DNA of 64,000 nucleotides, from positions 98,086 to 162,085 of the forward strand of contig JAZUCU010000019.1 in NCBI GenBank assembly GCA_045639325.1, written 5' to 3'. This document shows, one piece after another, positions 42,152 through 51,049 of the stretch; the stretch's first letter is position 1, and each line of letters begins with the position of its first letter. Position numbers and translations under genes: made by a program. This stretch comes from RGIG8244 sp045639325 (lineage in GTDB: Bacteria > Verrucomicrobiota > Lentisphaeria > Victivallales > UBA1829). The notes under the pieces are model-generated. The model was not told the DNA's origin. It did not search any database and saw only the letters and a program-made list of their open reading frames with translations.

Positions 42152-42634
42152 AGAACGGTACAACCCGGCATCTTCTGCGGAGAAACAGCAGAAAATCACT
42201 CTATTCGGAACATCTTTTTTCCACTGGCGGACAGCAGAAATGGCAATCTGTGCGGCTTCCCGTTTCGGGTAGCCGTAAACACCTGTGCTGATGCAGGGGA
42301 ATGCCACGGTTTGACATTCCTTCTCGAACGCCAGGCGGAGCGAATTGGTATAACAGGACCACAAAAGATGTTCTTCCTCACCTCTGCCGCCATGCCATAC
42401 CGGGCCCGGCGTGTGAATTACGTACCGGGCTTTCAAACGGAATCCGGGCGTGATCCGGGCTTCTCCGGTGGGACACCCGTGAAATTCGCGGCAAGCCTTC
42501 AACAAATCGGGACCTGCCGCGCGATGAATTGCGCCATCCACGCCGCCACCTCCCAACAGGGAGCAATTGGCGGCATTGACGATGGCATCGACCTCAAGTT
42601 TTGTAATATCCCCCTCAAAAACTTCAAGCTGCAT
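42137..42634 (-). CDS. Macrodomain protein (O-acetyl-ADP-ribose deacetylase type)
   Basis: 165 aa, single macro domain. GDITKLEVDAIVNAANCSLLGGGGVDGAIHRAAG contains the ADP-ribose-binding Asn/Asp-Gly residues (NAAN...GGGVDGAIH), then ITPGFRLKARYVIHTPGP and FPCISTGVYGYP (the second loop). It is of the YmdB/MacroD class, which removes ADP-ribose from proteins or deacetylates O-acetyl-ADP-ribose. Overlaps the YqaE gene at the 3' ends. Next to the Cys/His-rich membrane protein gene, with 20 bp between. Confidence 0.92.
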   Translation of the reverse strand: MQLEVFEGDITKLEVDAIVNAANCSLLGGGGVDGAIHRAAGPDLLKACREFHGCPTGEARITPGFRLKARYVIHTPGPVWHGGRGEEEHLLWSCYTNSLRLAFEKECQTVAFPCISTGVYGYPKREAAQIAISAVRQWKKDVPNRVIFCCFSAEDAGLYRSLLSS

Positions 42635-42654
42635 AAATAATATTCCGTAAACTC

Positions 42655-43158
42655 TTATTTACCTGCAGCAGGTGCTGCGGGAGCCTGCGGAGCGGCAGGT
42701 GCATGGTGTCCACCATGGTGAGATGCGCCGGGAAAACCTCCGCGTTTTTTCTGGAATTCAGCACGGCGTTTTGCACGCATTTCTTTGTAACGATCCATAC
42801 ATTTGCAATCTTTCATAGGCTTCTGATCGCAATCCGCTTCATTGAAATATTTGCAATCTTTGAAGTGACGGAACTGCCATTTCTTTTTCATCATGGGACG
42901 GGGTCCGCCGGGGTGATGCCCCATAGCAGGGCCCTGCTGAATCTGTACCTGCTGATATTTCACGGCACAGAATTCATCTTCATTGAAAAACTTGATCAGT
43001 TCCATTGTCATGTGATAAGCAATCACGACGATAACGGATGTGAGCAGAGAGACCAGAAATGTCCGGTTGTCTCCAGTGAGTTTCGCTTTCGGAGCCTGTT
43101 CTGCTGCTGCATTTTCTGCGACGGGTGTTTCTGCAGGAGTGTTTTTGTTTTCTTCCAT
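42655..43158 (-). CDS. Membrane protein with Cys/His/Pro-rich C-terminal domain
   Basis: 167 aa from the ATG at 43158 (GGAAGGA upstream); earlier ATGs at 43230/43227 lie in a poorly supported extension. N-terminal 25 residues are acidic/Ala-rich; one membrane segment TFLVSLLTSVIVVIAYHMTMEL (about 34-56) follows. The C-terminal part has CKYFNEADCDQKPMKDCKC plus a GHHPGGPRPMMKKK stretch and a HHGGHHAPAAP tail. The clustered Cys and His suggest metal binding (inference); no family identified. Confidence 0.65.
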   Translation of the reverse strand: MEENKNTPAETPVAENAAAEQAPKAKLTGDNRTFLVSLLTSVIVVIAYHMTMELIKFFNEDEFCAVKYQQVQIQQGPAMGHHPGGPRPMMKKKWQFRHFKDCKYFNEADCDQKPMKDCKCMDRYKEMRAKRRAEFQKKRGGFPGASHHGGHHAPAAPQAPAAPAAGK

Positions 43159-43226
43159 AATGTTTTTTCCTTCCGTGTAAAAGGGTTGATTTTTACTTGT
43201 GTCAACCGTATAACGAACAATGGACA

Positions 43227-44507
43227 TCAAAAATTGTCAGACTTTTCATCATTTTTCCAACTATTTCTTGCAGAGAGCCCGGCAAGACGCCCGGAAGCAA
43301 CGGCAAATTGAATATTGTATCCGCCGCAAGGGCCGGTCAAATCAATCATTTCTCCGGCAAAATAAAGCCCCGGAACAAGACGGCTTTCCATGGTCTGCGG
43401 TTTGATTTCACGCCAGGAAACACCGCCGGACATAGCCATTGCCCGTTCCATCGGACAAAGTCGTGCAATGGTCAGCGGGCAGGATGTCAGCAGGGAAACG
43501 AGCTGATCCCGTTCCACATCTTTCAAGGTTTGATTTTTCCGTTCTTCCCAGCCCAGATGTTTGCAAATCGCAAAAGCCAATGATTTCGGCAGGAATGTAC
43601 TTAAACTTGACCGCAGGAATTTATTACTTTCCTGTTTCCGGAACATGTCAATGCTGGAGCGCCAATCAACGGTTGTATCAAAATTCAATTTCAATTCGAA
43701 TTTCGCCCGGGCATCCTCATCCTGCCAGACACGATAGGCATCATTGGAAAGATTCAACGCCGCAGGACCGGAAACACCATCGTGTGTGAACAACATTTCG
43801 CCGGTCGTTTTGCCGTGATTTCTGCCGGAGGAATATTGAAGCTGGACGTGTTTCAAAGAGACACCGCTCAATTCTTTCAGCCAATCTTCCTGCAGATACA
43901 GGGGCGCCATGGCGGGCAGCGGCTGCACAATCTTGTGTCCCAACTGTTCCGCAACGCGGAGTCCCGCAGCCGTGCCGCCCAATGCAGACATGGCTGTGCC
44001 GCCACAGGCAAGAATCACCGCTTTCGCCGGATAAAACATTTCATCACCCTGAGAGGAATAACGGACGCGGACGCCGCACACAGCACCATCGTCATCCAGA
44101 CATACGGCAGTGACAGCCCGGCGTGTTTGATAATCCACTTCCGACTGTCTGAAAGAATCCATAATATCCAAAGCATCACCGGATTTCGGAAAATAATGGA
44201 ATCCGTCAACCGCTTCCACATCCACATTATGTTTGCGCAAATGCTCACAGAACCAGTCACGTCCGCCGCAACGGAGCGCATCGGTCATAAACCGCCCTGC
44301 TCTGCCGAATGCATTCATGAACGGGACATCATCCAGCACATTGGAAAAATTACATTTTCCGTTACCGGAATAAGGCAATTTACCGCCGATTCGATCCTGT
44401 TTCTCCAATACTTTCACCGATGCACCGGTTTCCGCTGCGGCATCAGCAGCCGCCAGACCTGCGGGACCGGATCCGCATACAATCACATCACTGTAATCAT
44501 TTTCCAT
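43227..44507 (-). CDS. NAD(P)/FAD-dependent oxidoreductase, HI0933/YhiN (BaiN)-like
   Basis: 426 aa from the ATG at 44507, which has CGGAG upstream and overlaps the sulfatase stop by 11 bp. Rossmann motif VIVCGSGPAGLAAADAAAETGASV (about 5-28), the family hallmark SGNGKCNFSN (about 44-53), FSQ-like middle insertion, and C-terminal GLYFAGEMIDLTGPCGGYNIQFAVASG (the GEmlDv-x-G-x-x-GGYN signature). HI0933-type flavoproteins are largely uncharacterised; one group reduces bile-acid intermediates. It is terminal in the mla-sulfatase operon. Confidence 0.9.
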   Translation of the reverse strand: MENDYSDVIVCGSGPAGLAAADAAAETGASVKVLEKQDRIGGKLPYSGNGKCNFSNVLDDVPFMNAFGRAGRFMTDALRCGGRDWFCEHLRKHNVDVEAVDGFHYFPKSGDALDIMDSFRQSEVDYQTRRAVTAVCLDDDGAVCGVRVRYSSQGDEMFYPAKAVILACGGTAMSALGGTAAGLRVAEQLGHKIVQPLPAMAPLYLQEDWLKELSGVSLKHVQLQYSSGRNHGKTTGEMLFTHDGVSGPAALNLSNDAYRVWQDEDARAKFELKLNFDTTVDWRSSIDMFRKQESNKFLRSSLSTFLPKSLAFAICKHLGWEERKNQTLKDVERDQLVSLLTSCPLTIARLCPMERAMAMSGGVSWREIKPQTMESRLVPGLYFAGEMIDLTGPCGGYNIQFAVASGRLAGLSARNSWKNDEKSDNF

Positions 44508-46302
44508 CGTCAACACTCCGGGAATAATATACCTCAAAAAATTCTTTTAATGCCGTTTCTTCAGGGGTGGCAGGCTTTTTCGTCTGCAAATATTCAAAAG
44601 TCTGCCCGGATGGCAGATGCAGGAACATCATATCCACCGTTTTGGCAAAAGCGAAATCTTTTCCGCTCCGCAAATCATGCCCCATAAAGGAATCGGGCTT
44701 GCGGATTCCGAGAAGCCCCAGAAGCGTGGGGGCAAGGTCAATCTGGGAACCATAACGGTGCGTTTCCGGGAATTCCTGTTTCAGCCAGTTGTTCCGCGTA
44801 ATCAGAATCAACGGAATACGTGCGGGGAAGAAGGTCTTGCGTTTCGTATAATTCACCCCGAATGTGGCACTGTGATCCGCTGTAATCACGATCAGGGTAT
44901 GATCATCAAACATGGGATCCGCCATCATTTTCTCCACAAAATCCTGAATATTCCGGTCCGTCGCACGCAAGGAATCCAGGAATTTGTTGCCAGTGGATTT
45001 TATTTCTGCCGCCGGGCCGCTGACTGTGTAGGGATCGTGCAGGTCAATGGTGCTGATGACGCTGAAAAATTTATTGTCCTTCTGCTCCTGCAAAAGCTGC
45101 GGAACAATAGAGAATAACTGCTGATCGCTCAAGCCCCAGTAATGGACACCCTTATGTCCGAACCGTTTGAATATCTGTTCCTGGAACCAGGCATGCTGCA
45201 TCCGGAACAAAGCGCCATAATCTCTGCCCTGATTAAAACACAATTCCGTTGTCGGGGAGAAATAAAACGTATTCCAACCTTTTTCCTGCAGCACATTGCA
45301 AATGGAAACAGGCTTCTTTTTGCAGTTCAAATCCGCCTCGTAATCCATGCGGGAAAGAAAAATGGAATCCAAACCCCAGGAAGTCGGCTGGGATGCCGTA
45401 AAATAATTGGAGAAAGACACATATTCCCGGCACATCCGATCCAGAAACGGCGTGAGATTTTCCGGCATATCCCCATTGTATGTCCGCAGATAATCCAAGT
45501 TGAAGGACTCTGCCGCAATTACAATGATCCGCCGGATATCATACGTCTTTCCATTGACAGCCGGACGGCGGAACGGGAGCATTCCCCATTGTTTCAACAG
45601 CCGGGCAGATTCTCCGGAAACATGTTCCGGCTCAAAACCGCAACGGATAACCGATTCTTTTTGCACATACTGCTTGGTCGCACGGGAATAATCGTGGATA
45701 AAATCAGCAACTTGAACTATCGCAGGGCGTACCAGAAATTCCCGGCGAAAATAAGACTTACCGATCATTTCACTGTTCCGTGTATAATACCAGTTTGCAA
45801 AAAGACTTGCCAGCAATAAAACAAGCAATTCGGCTTTGGTATATTGGGCTTTCAATGCCATTTTATCATAATTGCGGAAATAACGTATTCCGCTGAAAAT
45901 CAATAATCCCGGCAACAGACAGATTACGAACAATACCCCCGCTGCTTTCAAATACCACAGGGAACCGAAAAGAATCCGGAGCGTCTCAAAATTCGTATGA
46001 GTCCACAGCAGCGAACAGTTGGCAAAAGTCAGAATTTCCATAATCCGGCTGTAAAGAATAATATTCGCCGTTTTCAGAATCATCACGAAACTGAATGAAA
46101 GCGAAAACAGAATCAGCCAAATCCGCCGGTTATGGAACAGCATCATAAGCAGCAGAACAAGGGGCAATGCCAGATCGGATAACAATGCAATCCACGGGTA
46201 GGACCACGGTGTTTCATCAAGCATAAGGTGGCGGAACAGCAGATTTTCTGCAGTCAGACACAAAGCCAATGCAATGCAGAAAAATGGAAAGAATTTCTTC
46301 AT
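44497..46302 (-). CDS. LTA synthase-like membrane sulfatase family protein
   Basis: 601 aa from the ATG at 46302. About five N-terminal membrane segments (to about residue 190) precede an extracytoplasmic alkaline-phosphatase-type domain: RRIIVIAAESFNLDYL (metal-binding Glu), FSNYFTASQPTSWGLDSIF with the nucleophile Thr region, STIDLHDPY and VITADHSATFG (Asp-His metal ligands). Such proteins transfer phosphoglycerol or phosphoethanolamine onto envelope glycans (LtaS, MdoB, EptA families). Neighbours MlaD and BaiN suggest an envelope role; the exact group transferred is unknown. Confidence 0.85.
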   Translation of the reverse strand: MKKFFPFFCIALALCLTAENLLFRHLMLDETPWSYPWIALLSDLALPLVLLLMMLFHNRRIWLILFSLSFSFVMILKTANIILYSRIMEILTFANCSLLWTHTNFETLRILFGSLWYLKAAGVLFVICLLPGLLIFSGIRYFRNYDKMALKAQYTKAELLVLLLASLFANWYYTRNSEMIGKSYFRREFLVRPAIVQVADFIHDYSRATKQYVQKESVIRCGFEPEHVSGESARLLKQWGMLPFRRPAVNGKTYDIRRIIVIAAESFNLDYLRTYNGDMPENLTPFLDRMCREYVSFSNYFTASQPTSWGLDSIFLSRMDYEADLNCKKKPVSICNVLQEKGWNTFYFSPTTELCFNQGRDYGALFRMQHAWFQEQIFKRFGHKGVHYWGLSDQQLFSIVPQLLQEQKDNKFFSVISTIDLHDPYTVSGPAAEIKSTGNKFLDSLRATDRNIQDFVEKMMADPMFDDHTLIVITADHSATFGVNYTKRKTFFPARIPLILITRNNWLKQEFPETHRYGSQIDLAPTLLGLLGIRKPDSFMGHDLRSGKDFAFAKTVDMMFLHLPSGQTFEYLQTKKPATPEETALKEFFEVYYSRSVDDGK

Positions 46303-46320
46303 AACGTACAAACTTTCTTA

Positions 46321-47325
46321 TTACTTCAATTCCTGTGCAGGCTTCTTCTTGCCGCGAATCAATGCAGAGGGATCATCATCCAACATCTGAACCAGTTCCG
46401 TCAGAGCATCAACAGCGGAATTAATCCGGCTCATAGTTTCCTTGAATTGAGAACTGGTACTGCGAATGGAATCCAGCGTCGACTGACCTTTGTCAGAAAG
46501 CTGTTTCAGATCCGCCTCTTTCAGTTCTTTTTCAACCGCAACCGAAAGCTGACGTACGGCATCCATCGTTGCCTTGCTGTGCTGGAGCAAATCCCGCACC
46601 CGTTCCGGGGTCAGAGTCTTACGCAAAGCGGCCATGGTGCCATCCAATTCTCCGGATGCCTTATCCAATTTTTGGAGAATAGAATAAATTTTCGGATCGG
46701 TCAACAATTTATTGGCATGCGCAAGGGTCTGCTCCGCTTTCTGCATCAATGCCTGATAATCCAACGCTTCCAGTTTGGCAAGGATGTTGACGACGGACGT
46801 GCGCAAGTCTTTGAAGAGAGAGGGAACACTGGGAATATAAAATGCATCGGGATCATCCAACAAACCGGGCGGCAATTTGATAGCTTTTTCATAAGCACTT
46901 GCCACATAATCCAGTTCAATATATTTCATACCGGTAATGCCTGCGGGTTCCAACTTACAGCACAGCCCTCTGTCACGTACACTTTTCGCCAGACGCTGAT
47001 AAAACAGTTCCCGGCTGATTGAAATATAACGCCCCGGCTGAGCTGCATCCGGAACCCGGATTTTGGAAAGATTGATTTCCATATCTATGCGGATCAGACG
47101 GCTTTCCATTTCGATGGAAATATCTTTCACCGAGCCGATCGGGACCCCCTGATACTTGACTTCCGAGCCGGGCGTCAAGCCCTGTACCGATTCCGAAAGG
47201 AACGTCACAAGATGTCCTTTGGCCTGGAACCGATCCAATGAACCGAGGAAAATCAGAACGGCGATTAACAGAATAATCGTACCGCAAACAAAAAGCCCCA
47301 ACTTGTACCGACTGTTGTTCTTCAT
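46321..47325 (-). CDS. MlaD/MCE family lipid-transport protein
   Basis: 334 aa. One N-terminal membrane anchor (YKLGLFVCGTIILLIAVLIFL, about 7-28), then an MCE domain (about 36-120) with VQGLTPGSEVKYQGVPIGSV, then a long helical/coiled-coil region to about 310 (for example DKASGELDGTMAALRKTL). MCE proteins form hexameric rings and tubes that carry phospholipids between membranes, here with MlaE/MlaF. It starts 6 bp after mlaF. The long helix is greater than in E. coli MlaD (183 aa), resembling YebT/PqiB-like tubes or plant TGD2. Confidence 0.92.
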   Translation of the reverse strand: MKNNSRYKLGLFVCGTIILLIAVLIFLGSLDRFQAKGHLVTFLSESVQGLTPGSEVKYQGVPIGSVKDISIEMESRLIRIDMEINLSKIRVPDAAQPGRYISISRELFYQRLAKSVRDRGLCCKLEPAGITGMKYIELDYVASAYEKAIKLPPGLLDDPDAFYIPSVPSLFKDLRTSVVNILAKLEALDYQALMQKAEQTLAHANKLLTDPKIYSILQKLDKASGELDGTMAALRKTLTPERVRDLLQHSKATMDAVRQLSVAVEKELKEADLKQLSDKGQSTLDSIRSTSSQFKETMSRINSAVDALTELVQMLDDDPSALIRGKKKPAQELK

Positions 47326-47331
47326 GATATA

Positions 47332-48090
47332 TCAACTCCTTTCCGGCGCGTGCCGGTTCATAAAATCCCACACAAATTGATTCTTTGAATTCTTTAATTC
47401 TTCCGGTGTACCATCCGCCAATATGCCGCCCGCATTGGAACCAAGCATGATCACACGATCCGCAATGGTAAAAATACTTGCCAGTTCATGCGTCACCACC
47501 AGAATCGTCGCCCCAGTCTCTTTGCGGATGGATAAAATCAGACTGTCAAGGGATGCCGAACTGACCGGGTCAAGCCCTGCCGACGGCTCATCGAAAAACA
47601 AAATCGCCGGTTCCAATGCCATCGCCCGGGCAAAGGCGACGCGTTTCACCATACCGCCGGAAAGATCGCCGGGCATATAATTTTCAAATCCGGCAAGCCC
47701 CACCTGCCCTAACTTGGCAGAAACGATTTCCCGGATTTTTTCTTCCGGATAATCCGTATATTCCTGCAGCGGCAAAGCAATATTTTCATACACGGTCATC
47801 GACCGGAACAACGCCCCGCTCTGATAAGCAACGCCGAAACAGCGCATCAATTTCCGTTTCGCTTCCCCCTGCGCCTGAACAATACTCTGTCCCAGCAATT
47901 CCACATCACCGGAAACCGGAGTATTCAACCCGATCAAATGTTTCAACAAGGTACTTTTTCCGCATCCGGAACCGCCGAGGATGCAGACGATCTGACTGCG
48001 TGGAACTGAAAAATTCAAATCCGGCTGAATAATCCGTTTATCATAGCCCATGGTCAAATTTCGTACGGTTATGGCTGGAGTCTCATTCAT
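47332..48090 (-). CDS. ABC transporter ATP-binding protein, MlaF type
   Basis: 252 aa. Walker A ILGGSGCGKST (34-44), Q-loop VAYQSGALF, ABC signature DLSGGMVKRVAFARAMALEP (LSGGM), Walker B ILFFDEPSAGLDP and the H-loop VVTHEL. SGALF and the R/K-rich region agree with MlaF, which powers MlaE for lipid transport. Lies 3 bp after mlaE, so one operon. Confidence 0.95.
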   Translation of the reverse strand: MNETPAITVRNLTMGYDKRIIQPDLNFSVPRSQIVCILGGSGCGKSTLLKHLIGLNTPVSGDVELLGQSIVQAQGEAKRKLMRCFGVAYQSGALFRSMTVYENIALPLQEYTDYPEEKIREIVSAKLGQVGLAGFENYMPGDLSGGMVKRVAFARAMALEPAILFFDEPSAGLDPVSSASLDSLILSIRKETGATILVVTHELASIFTIADRVIMLGSNAGGILADGTPEELKNSKNQFVWDFMNRHAPERS

Positions 48091-48093
48091 GCA

Positions 48094-48912
48094 TCACCCC
48101 ATAAGCCCATACAAAACAGAAAAGATTTTGCCCATAATCGCATCCGCAATCACAATCAACAGAATGCTCAGCACAACGGAACGGGTCGTAGCACGCCCGA
48201 CACCAACCGAATCACCACTGGTCACGAATCCGCACCAACAGCCGGCAAGAGTAATCAACCAGGCAAAAATAAAGGATTTGAACACACCTTCAAAAAAATA
48301 AGAAACTTTCACATACCGCTGCGTCATCTGCAAATAACTCTGCACACTCAAATCGAATTCCAACACGCCAACCAGAAATCCGCCAAGCACGCCGACTAAA
48401 TCACCTATGATTGATAACAAAGGCAGCATGCACAACATTGCCAGCATTTTCGGAATCACCAGAAAACGGATGGGGGAAATACCCATCGTCTCAAGGGCAG
48501 AAAGTTCTTCGGAAACTTTCATGGATGCAATCTCAGCAGCAAAGGCAGAACCGCATCGGCCGGTAGCCACCATGGCAACCATCAGAGGCCCGAGTTCGCG
48601 GACAATCGTACATCCAATCAGAACAGGGAGAAAGACTTGTGCGCCATACTTTTCCATCTGGATGGCAGATTGATAGGCAAGAATAACACCCATCAGGAAA
48701 CAAATCAGAACCGTAATCAACATACCATCCGGACCGCATTGATCCATGCACCGGAACGTATCACGCCAGCGAATCCGGCGGGGATGAGAAATGGCATCCC
48801 AACCGGCAGCCGTCACACCGCCAAGGAAAGCAATAAACGACTTTGTGTCAGAAACAAATTCTGCCGTTTCATCGCCAACCCGGTGTATGACCTGCTCCGT
48901 AATATCTGCCAT
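48094..48912 (-). CDS. ABC transporter permease, MlaE type
   Basis: 272 aa. N-terminal amphipathic/acidic stretch (1-50), then five membrane segments. Core MlaE motifs are present: GCTIVRELGPLMVAMVATGRCGSAFAAEIASMKVSEELSALETMGI, with the E-L-G-P, GR-x-G-s-A-x-A-A-E-I and EqidAl-like residues (shown in parts) forming the lipid path and MlaF-coupling helix. Membrane domain of the Mla lipid transporter. It follows the NYN-cold shock gene by 15 bp. Confidence 0.95.
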   Translation of the reverse strand: MADITEQVIHRVGDETAEFVSDTKSFIAFLGGVTAAGWDAISHPRRIRWRDTFRCMDQCGPDGMLITVLICFLMGVILAYQSAIQMEKYGAQVFLPVLIGCTIVRELGPLMVAMVATGRCGSAFAAEIASMKVSEELSALETMGISPIRFLVIPKMLAMLCMLPLLSIIGDLVGVLGGFLVGVLEFDLSVQSYLQMTQRYVKVSYFFEGVFKSFIFAWLITLAGCWCGFVTSGDSVGVGRATTRSVVLSILLIVIADAIMGKIFSVLYGLMG

Positions 48913-48927
48913 GATGTCTCCGCAATA

Positions 48928-49968
48928 TTAATTCAGCAGGACAATGTTTTTCGCACATTCACCACGGGTGTTTCTGCCAACTTCATACTCAACGTCGTCA
49001 CCGCACTGCAATTCATTAAAGTCGCAATCCACCAGGTCTTCCCAGAAGAAGAACAGATTCTTTACAGAATTTTCCGGTGCAATAAAGCCGTAACCATTTT
49101 TCAGCTGTACAATTCTGCCGCTGAAACGCGGTGCGCCACTGTTGGAAACAGGTGCAGGCCCCACAGGTTCCGTATTTTCTCCGCCAGAAGAATAAGTGGA
49201 GGCATTCTCTTCAACATGTTTTTCGCCCGGAGCCGGAGCCGTTTCCAATTCTTCCGGATACTCATCGGAATAATCATTGACATCATACTCCGTTTCCCGG
49301 GGCTCATGGAACTGTTCCGTGTATTGCACCTGGGGGACAAACAACTGATCGACGGGGACGCGGTCAATGACGATCTTACCATCAATGATCTGATCCATCT
49401 GCAGCGGATAGGAAACTTCCCCGAGCAGTTTCTGGGAAGTACCGGTATAACGCAGATTGCCGTTATCATCCATATATTCAAAATCCCAGGCGAGGACCAT
49501 AACGCGAATACCAAGCGAGTTGAGTTTTCTCACCAACGGCACATAATCCCCGTCACTGGCAATCAGAACGACTACGTTAAAGTGTTTGAAAATGGATAAT
49601 TCCAAAGCTTCCAAAGCAAGGGAAACATCCACGCCTTTTTCCGTTCCGCGGGGCATGGGCAGATAATGAGTCACCACACCTTCGCGCATGAGAATATCAT
49701 CAAACACACGTTCATTCAGAAGAATCTTACGCTGATTTGCCTCCATAGCAGGCAGGCGGCCGCGGAAATAGTGACAGTCGACAATCTGACAAAGGCGTTC
49801 ATTGACTTTTTCCTTATCGGAAATCATTTTTTTCACAAAGTCATGAATACCGGGAATACTCAAACGTGCCCGGCGCGGGTGAGCGTAACAATAATAATTG
49901 CTTACATGATAAAAATAGTTTCCATCATAAAAAATACCGATACGCAACAATCTTGAACCATGATCCAT
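48928..49968 (-). CDS. NYN ribonuclease domain fused to a cold-shock domain
   Basis: 346 aa. Residues 5-200: NYN (PIN-like) nuclease; RIGIFYDGNYFY (Asp15/Asn17), KGVDVSLALEAL (Asp) and LIASDGDYVPLV (Asp cluster) make the metal site of LabA/DUF88 enzymes. A ~80-residue acidic linker (from about 205) follows. Residues about 280-346: cold-shock domain with RNP1-like KNGYGFIAPE and RNP2-like NLFFFWEDL, then VEYEVGRNTRGECAKNI. It would bind and cleave RNA, targeted by the cold-shock domain (inference). AGGA precedes the ATG. First gene of the Mla operon, with a ~79-base leader. Confidence 0.92.
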   Translation of the reverse strand: MDHGSRLLRIGIFYDGNYFYHVSNYYCYAHPRRARLSIPGIHDFVKKMISDKEKVNERLCQIVDCHYFRGRLPAMEANQRKILLNERVFDDILMREGVVTHYLPMPRGTEKGVDVSLALEALELSIFKHFNVVVLIASDGDYVPLVRKLNSLGIRVMVLAWDFEYMDDNGNLRYTGTSQKLLGEVSYPLQMDQIIDGKIVIDRVPVDQLFVPQVQYTEQFHEPRETEYDVNDYSDEYPEELETAPAPGEKHVEENASTYSSGGENTEPVGPAPVSNSGAPRFSGRIVQLKNGYGFIAPENSVKNLFFFWEDLVDCDFNELQCGDDVEYEVGRNTRGECAKNIVLLN

Positions 49969-50053
49969 AATCTTTTTCCTGTTTTGTTATTACTACATTA
50001 ATGATAATACCACCGGCTGATCTTAATACCGGAGTAAGATAAAACTTCCCTGT

Positions 50054-50082
50054 AATATACTCTCAAAATCCGGACGTTTCAA
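50054..50082 (-). promoter_or_regulatory. Candidate promoter of the NYN-Mla-sulfatase-BaiN operon
   Basis: Minus strand: TTGAAA (50082-50077), 17-bp spacer, TATATT (50059-50054). The start of transcription would be about 50047, leaving a ~79-base leader before the ATG at 49968. Confidence 0.7.
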
Positions 50083-50153
50083 ATAAATTCCAGATTTTGT
50101 TCCCTTTTTTTATGCGTATAAATGTCAACCGATACACATCCCCCGCATGATAA

Positions 50154-51029
50154 TCAGGATGAATGATTCTCTTTCAACAACGCAAATTCCGCTTCCCGGA
50201 ACGTGCGGATGCGCATTTCATTATAACGTGCCATACGCAGCTGAACCTTGATCCAGGGTTTCGGATCCAGGTCTTCCAATCCCGCATAAGCAAGGATAAA
50301 CTTCATGGGATCATCAATATTGCGTTCCCGCGCTTTGGAGTCAATCCAGTCAACAAACTGCAACACCGCAGTTTCAAACTGATAATCCGGCGGAACCTGT
50401 TCATAATGATGATACAGAATCGGTTTCCAGACCGACTCGGGGAAGCCCCAGCTTTCCAGCAGAATCGCTCCCGCTTCCGAATGGGTCATGTGGATAATCG
50501 ATTCTTCCATACGGTGACGGGCAATTCCTTTGCTTTCAGAACGGGCCGCTTCTTCAATCATGCCGAACCGTTTCGGAACCAGCACACGGAAAACATTGTG
50601 TCCGATGTCATGGAATCGGGCGGCAGCGACAAGGTGCGGCATATTCAGATCGTTGATACGCAAAAGGTGTTCCATCAGAATTCGGCAGGATGAGGCATGT
50701 TCCCATTCCTCGTGTTCGCTATCCTGCAGAGAATCCACCACGGGCAACTCCTGCATGATTCCACAAATCAAATCGGCGGGGAGCAGTTCAAGTGCCTGCG
50801 CCGGATTCGGTACATAATTCGGGTCTTCCAGCATATCATCAAGAAATATCCGGCGGAGGATCTGCGCAAAAAGCACAAATCCATGGTCAAATGCCATCGC
50901 AGCTTCACGATCATTGATCTTACCGGATTTGAGCAGTGTACGGAATGCCACCAGGTTTTTGACCGGTAACGGCAGTTCCTGCAGCTGGCGGATCCTGTGA
51001 GTCAAGGTTTTACGTTCAAAATCGTTCAT
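50154..51029 (-). CDS. HD/HDOD domain protein
   Basis: 291 aa. N-terminal ~90 residues are helical (LPLPVKNLVAFRTLLKSGKIND, the HDOD start). Residues 95-235 contain an HD-like set: HEEWEHASSCRILMEHLLRI, AARFHDIGHNVFRVL (HD) and THSEAGAILLESWGFPESVW...ILYHHYEQ (later His residues), as in HDOD or HD-GYP relatives. Signalling or regulatory role is usual; catalytic phosphodiesterase activity is uncertain. GGAGG precedes the ATG. Last gene of the murD operon, 20 bp after the M16 gene. Confidence 0.8.
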   Translation of the reverse strand: MNDFERKTLTHRIRQLQELPLPVKNLVAFRTLLKSGKINDREAAMAFDHGFVLFAQILRRIFLDDMLEDPNYVPNPAQALELLPADLICGIMQELPVVDSLQDSEHEEWEHASSCRILMEHLLRINDLNMPHLVAAARFHDIGHNVFRVLVPKRFGMIEEAARSESKGIARHRMEESIIHMTHSEAGAILLESWGFPESVWKPILYHHYEQVPPDYQFETAVLQFVDWIDSKARERNIDDPMKFILAYAGLEDLDPKPWIKVQLRMARYNEMRIRTFREAEFALLKENHSS

Positions 51030-51049
51030 CGTCTACCTCCATTTCAGAT

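Noticed and set aside
44497..46302. True arylsulfatase
   Set aside because: N-terminal membrane helices and the Thr-type nucleophile region fit LTA synthase-like transferases; no C-x-P-S-R sulfatase motif is present.
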